Shown in pieces: positions 21,501-24,711 of a DNA stretch of 24,711 nt; the first letter of the stretch is position 1, and each line of letters starts with the position of its first letter. Both the position numbers and the translations under genes were made by a program. The notes under the pieces are model-generated. The model did no database searches. It was not told where the DNA came from and saw nothing but the letters and a program-made list of their open reading frames with translations. Source of the stretch: Pelargonium cotyledonis (lineage: Eukaryota > Streptophyta > Magnoliopsida > Geraniales > Geraniaceae); contig JAYMTA010000747.1 in the NCBI GenBank assembly GCA_036897625.1, positions 1 through 24,711 of the forward strand, in the 5' to 3' direction.

Positions 21501-22795
21501 TTGGAACGATAATCTATGCTGGTCTTCAGGTTTCCAACTCTTTTGCTTGTAATTTCCTACAGATTTAGATTGCATTTAATTTTGGAAACTCTTGTTTTTT
21601 TTTTCAAAATTGAGAAAAAAAAGCAAGGAACACACATTTCATTGCAAATAAAAATAGTTGTCATTTTCATCTTCTCGGGTTTTGCCAGTTCCTAGGCAAC
21701 ATGAGGTCTGAGTACAAAAGCTTTCCAAAACTAATGCACCTCCAATATAGTAATATCTCTTTCTGCACGCAATCACCTTGTTATAACTACATTTGGCAGG
21801 TTGTTGTTACTGCACTGGGTGCAACATTGATAGATAAAGCTGGAAGAAAGCCACTTTTATTGGTAAATCCTTGTAGAAAATAATCATTCACTCTATAAAT
21901 AATTCTAAACAGAATTCCTTCTTGACACATTCTACTCCACATATTTCAGGTTTCTGCTACAGGATTGGTCCTTGGGTGTGTTCTATCAGGGATTGCATTC
22001 TACATGAAGGTAACTATATAACTTTAAATCCAAAAGGCTTCCAGTTTAGGTATATTTAGCCTCTATATATTATTCTCCATTTCTGAACCAGGTTCACAAA
22101 TTGGCACTCAAGACAGTCCCCATTCTTATTGTACTTGGCATACTGGTAATTCTCTCAGCTCTTGCATATCATTTTCACAACTCCAGTTAAAGCACGCTAA
22201 AATGAATATTTTGTTATTCCCTTCTGATCGTTAACAATTACTTGGCTTCAGCTCTTCATAGCATCATTTTCAGTAGGAATGGGTGCAATTCCTTGGGTTG
22301 TGATGTCAGAGGTAAGCTAAATCTGCAAAAAGTTCATCATTCCCAACAAAATGATGCTACCTCATATCTGAATTCAATTTGCCTTTTGTTACAGATATTC
22401 CCTATAAATATCAAAGGGACAGCAGGAAGCCTAGCAACATTAGTTAACTGGATTGGGTCATGGATAGTTTCCTACACTTTCAACTATCTTATGGCCTGGA
22501 GCTCCTATGGTAAATAGAATCCTAATTTGTCAAACGATTTATACATAAGCACAAAAAGAAATTGTGCAGCAGTAAAGCAGTACTATTTTTAACAATGAAT
22601 GAAAAGAAATGTGAGATGTAAATGAAAAAAGCAATTACCTCAGAAGCTCTCAGCATATTCTTGTTTGTGTGGTTTCCAGGTACCTTTATTCTTTATGCTA
22701 CAATCAATGTGCTGGCAATATTCTTCATAGTAGAGATGGTGCCTGAAACAAAGGGGAGAACACTGGAGCAAATCCAAGCAGCAATTAACTCATAA
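18554..22795 (+). CDS. ERD6-like sugar transporter, copy 3 (18 exons, 470 aa)
   Basis: Paralogue of copy 1 with the same 18-exon plan. Exons: 18554-18709, 18875-18937, 19509-19598, 19717-19776, 19892-19957, 20078-20143, 20348-20423, 20577-20641, 20746-20838, 20934-21014, 21154-21238, 21486-21529, 21800-21862, 21950-22009, 22092-22145, 22252-22311, 22395-22509, 22680-22795. The 1413 spliced bases contain no internal stop. Only exon 1 differs in length from copy 1 (33 bases shorter, in the cytosolic N-terminal tail). Landmarks are ADFIGRKG (about 96-103), PESPRWL (208-214), QQFGGINGI (281-289) and [11 protein letters not shown] (454-464). All introns are GT..AG, including intron 13, but intron 9 again has a poor donor (GTCAAT). 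A role in H+-linked or facilitated monosaccharide movement is known for the family; substrate and membrane are not resolved here. Confidence 0.92.
21290..21310. repeat. CA dinucleotide microsatellite in intron 11 of copy 3
   Basis: Ten perfect CA units (21291-21310) lie inside the intron after exon 11. Neither copy 1 nor copy 2 has this run in the same intron, so it arose after duplication. Confidence 0.85.
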
Positions 22796-23116
22796 AAAGC
22801 AGAAACCAAGGGAAGTTGTCCTCTGGAACAATTGAAAGAACAAGTTCTAATATTTTTTTGTCATGTATGTTTACTGGAAGCCCATTTTTTGGTAGGAAAT
22901 GAATGTTTATGCGGACCTAAAAAGTATAAATGATGAAACATGTTGTTCTGCACTGAGTTTTACATTAAGCATTACACATCAGTAGCTAATAGCTACAAGA
23001 CTGAACAAATATTTGGATTCCTGAATTTGAAAACCTACAAACATATATTATGGGTTTAAAATGGAGCTATAAAATGCTCTGTGATGTGAACATGTTATGA
23101 ACTTCAATATCAATCG
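22796..23116. other. 3' flank of ERD6-like copy 3
   Basis: Presumed 3' untranslated region and downstream DNA. It contains the words gtttatgcggacc and catgttgttctgcac-gagtt, related to the flanks of copies 1 and 2. No gene is visible. Confidence 0.55.
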
Positions 23117-23580
23117 GAACTTGTTAATCATCTACCAAGTATCAAACATAACATATTGTTCATCAGAAGTCAGTCAGTAGCAAATCTCAGAAGATTTGAA
23201 CTCCAAATCCAAACACAGGTAACATATCAGTTTAGCAGCCTCCAGAATCAAATTAACTTAACAATCGCTAATATTAATTAGCGGAGACAATAATGAACTT
23301 GTTAATCTTCTGTCAAGTATCAACCATTACATATTGTTCATCAAAAATCAGTCGGTAGCAAACCTCAGAAGATTTGAACTCCATATCCAAACACAGGTAA
23401 CACAACAGTTTAGCAACCTACAGATTCAAATTAACTTCTCAATCACTCGAGTATCCACAAATAATCGAAGGAGACGATATATTGTTAATCTTTGATCAAG
23501 TCCATCAGTAGCATACCTCGGAAGATTTGAACTCCAAATCCAAACACAGGTAACACATCAGTATAGCAGCCTTCAGAATC
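23117..23580. repeat. Three tandem units of about 180 bases in the 3' flank of copy 3
   Basis: Units begin at about 23117, 23295 and 23478, giving spacings of 178 and about 183. Each contains cttgttaatc, caagt, cagt-ggtagc, ctc-gaagatttgaactcc, atccaaacacaggtaacac and a ttagcagcct-cagaatcaaa end. The third unit lacks about 36 bases including the acatattgttcatca word. A single diverged relative of the same sequence lies after copy 1 (about 14115-14185) and after copy 2 (about 17285-17345). The ancestral flank was therefore amplified only next to copy 3. Confidence 0.75.
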
Positions 23581-23628
23581 AAAACACACAGAGCATATCC
23601 ACATATAAATCAATAACCACACAGTTTC

Positions 23629-24116
23629 TTATGATCGCGTTAAACTAAACCACCACAGGGCCACGAGTTCACAACAAACCTCCCTAATTCTTCTTTTCTT
23701 CACAAACTGATCGATAATGGCGAATAGAAGAAGTAAGTGATCAATCTGAGCTCCAATGGAACTGGATCTGGATCTGTAGAAGAAGAAGGACAGATGATCG
23801 ACGAACAGGAGTTGCTGATCGGAACCGGAGGGGTTATTGACCATCCGATGGATGCGATCAGCGTCGTCATCGGAAGAGGACGATGCGTCGGAAGCGCATT
23901 TAGGTACCAGTGGCAGACCTGGAGGTAGCGCACGCCGGAGTGGTGTTGAAGGATCTCTAGGTGGCGGCGCGTGGCGGTCTTCAGAATCTCCTTGTCAGTG
24001 ACTGTCACGTTGAGAGAAACTGGCGGGCAGATACGATTCCGCGCTTCTAATGAACATTTTTGAATTTCAGTTCTTGGTTTCAAAACTATCGAAGCTTTAC
24101 ATACAGGGAGGCCCAT
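23629..24116 (-). other. GC-richer block with overlapping open frames; possible unrecognised exon or gene remnant
   Basis: This block is clearly richer in G+C than its neighbours. On the minus strand one frame is open from 24116 to 23700 (138 codons), with a stretch containing VTVTDKEILKT and LEILQHHSG whose codons mostly end in G or C, as in a real exon. A second minus frame, open from about 23970 down to 23629, reads through SSSSDDDAD and NNPSGSDQQ. On the plus strand, an ATG at 23717 in a good context follows a pyrimidine-rich leader-like stretch but meets a stop after seven codons. I recognise no family. It could be a first exon, a broken gene or non-coding. Confidence 0.25.
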
Positions 24117-24179
24117 TGGGCTGTCAAGACCAGACCACCATTTGGATATGTTTTAATTACAGTTTTTTAATTTAATTTT

Positions 24180-24378
24180 CGGCTTAAACCACGTGCTACT
24201 GAGTGGACATGTAAACTCGCAGTTAACATTTTTAAGTTGTTTTGTCATATTCATATTAGTTCTCAATCGACGGTAAATTATAAATTTTTTTTTTTTTTTT
24301 TTTGAGATTGTAACAATACTAAGTAGAATTAAATGCAAGCGTTCTTCCACTCAAGTCAATCGTGTCACTATCTTGAAT
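24180..24378. repeat. Dispersed repeat, copy C
   Basis: Third copy of the element at 995-1178 and 2405-2525. It has aaactcgcagttaaca, tttttaagttgtttt, a ttctcaatcgacggtaaatta word, a long T-run, then atgcaagcgttcttccactc and a gtgtcactatcttgaa end. It sits at the far side of the gene array. The class of element is not recognised. Confidence 0.45.
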
Positions 24379-24711
24379 TACATTATTCTTATTTGAGATT
24401 GTAACAATGTTGGAACGACTTAATTTCAATAGCCGGTTTTCCCGGTCCAACCATGCAATCCTATGAGTAATTTCAATTATAATTACAAAAAAAGTCAAAA
24501 TAAATAAAATTAAAAAAAAATTACACATACTTACATTAAAGTATGCACTTTTTGTATATATTTACTCTAAAGTATGATTTGTTACTTTTAACTACTCTTA
24601 AGTATGTCACAAAACTTTCCATCCACTACTCCATCTATTTTTCCGTCTAAGGTGGTAAAATGACCAAAATGCCCTCTAACTACAAATTAAACAACACCCA
24701 AATAAACCCTT
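24379..24711. other. AT-rich right edge without a gene
   Basis: The word ttgagattgtaacaat occurs at 24302 and again at about 24392. Three short related words, a-t-aaagtatg/ttaagtatg, lie about 30 bases apart (24534-24606). Near the end, ggtaaaatgaccaaaatgccct is of a kind that I associate with plant repeat termini. The minus frame at 24319-24528 looks like random hydrophobic translation of AT-rich DNA. Confidence 0.45.

Noticed and set aside
1..24711. CRISPR arrays, bacterial operons, tRNA or rRNA genes
   Set aside because: There are no regularly spaced identical repeats with unique spacers, no cloverleaf or rRNA-like stretch, and the gene structure is that of a plant nuclear genome.

Overview
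This is plant nuclear DNA, most likely from a eudicot. The evidence is AT-rich intergenic sequence, many short introns with GT..AG borders, and proteins of two plant families: an RKF3-type receptor-like kinase and ERD6-like sugar transporters. I cannot place the genus from the sequence alone.

Layout, all recognisable genes on the + strand. (1) 1-4030 is AT-rich intergenic DNA with decayed repeat pieces: a duplicated hairpin word, an inverted repeat, two copies of a dispersed element and a TAA microsatellite. (2) 4032-6245 holds a promoter with three TGGGCC words and a TGACGTCA palindrome, then an intronless RKF3-like receptor kinase. Its frame is open from 4350 to 6245 except for one TGA at 4503-4505, where I expect a conserved ectodomain cysteine. 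Everything after it, including the kinase core, is intact. (3) 6246-9330 is intergenic and carries a diverged direct repeat. (4) 9582-22795 is a head-to-tail array of three ERD6-like sugar transporter copies. Copies 1 (9582-13877) and 3 (18554-22795) are complete 18-exon genes that I could splice exon by exon into uninterrupted proteins of 481 and 470 residues. Copy 2 (15300-17080) keeps only exons 11-18. Each of those exons has exactly the same length as in its sisters and all splice sites are present, but there are two in-frame stops. (5) 22796-24711 holds a threefold tandem repeat of about 180 bases, a GC-richer block that may be an unrecognised exon or gene remnant, and a third copy of the dispersed element.

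The duplications carried flanking DNA with them: about 250 bases upstream are shared by copies 1 and 3, and several hundred bases downstream by all three. The receptor kinase has no evident functional link to the array. The most notable signals are the single nonsense codon in the kinase, a GC-AG intron private to transporter copy 1, the half-gene copy 2 with a perfectly kept exon skeleton but lost 5' half, and locally amplified repeats in the 3' flanks. I found no convincing wholly new system.
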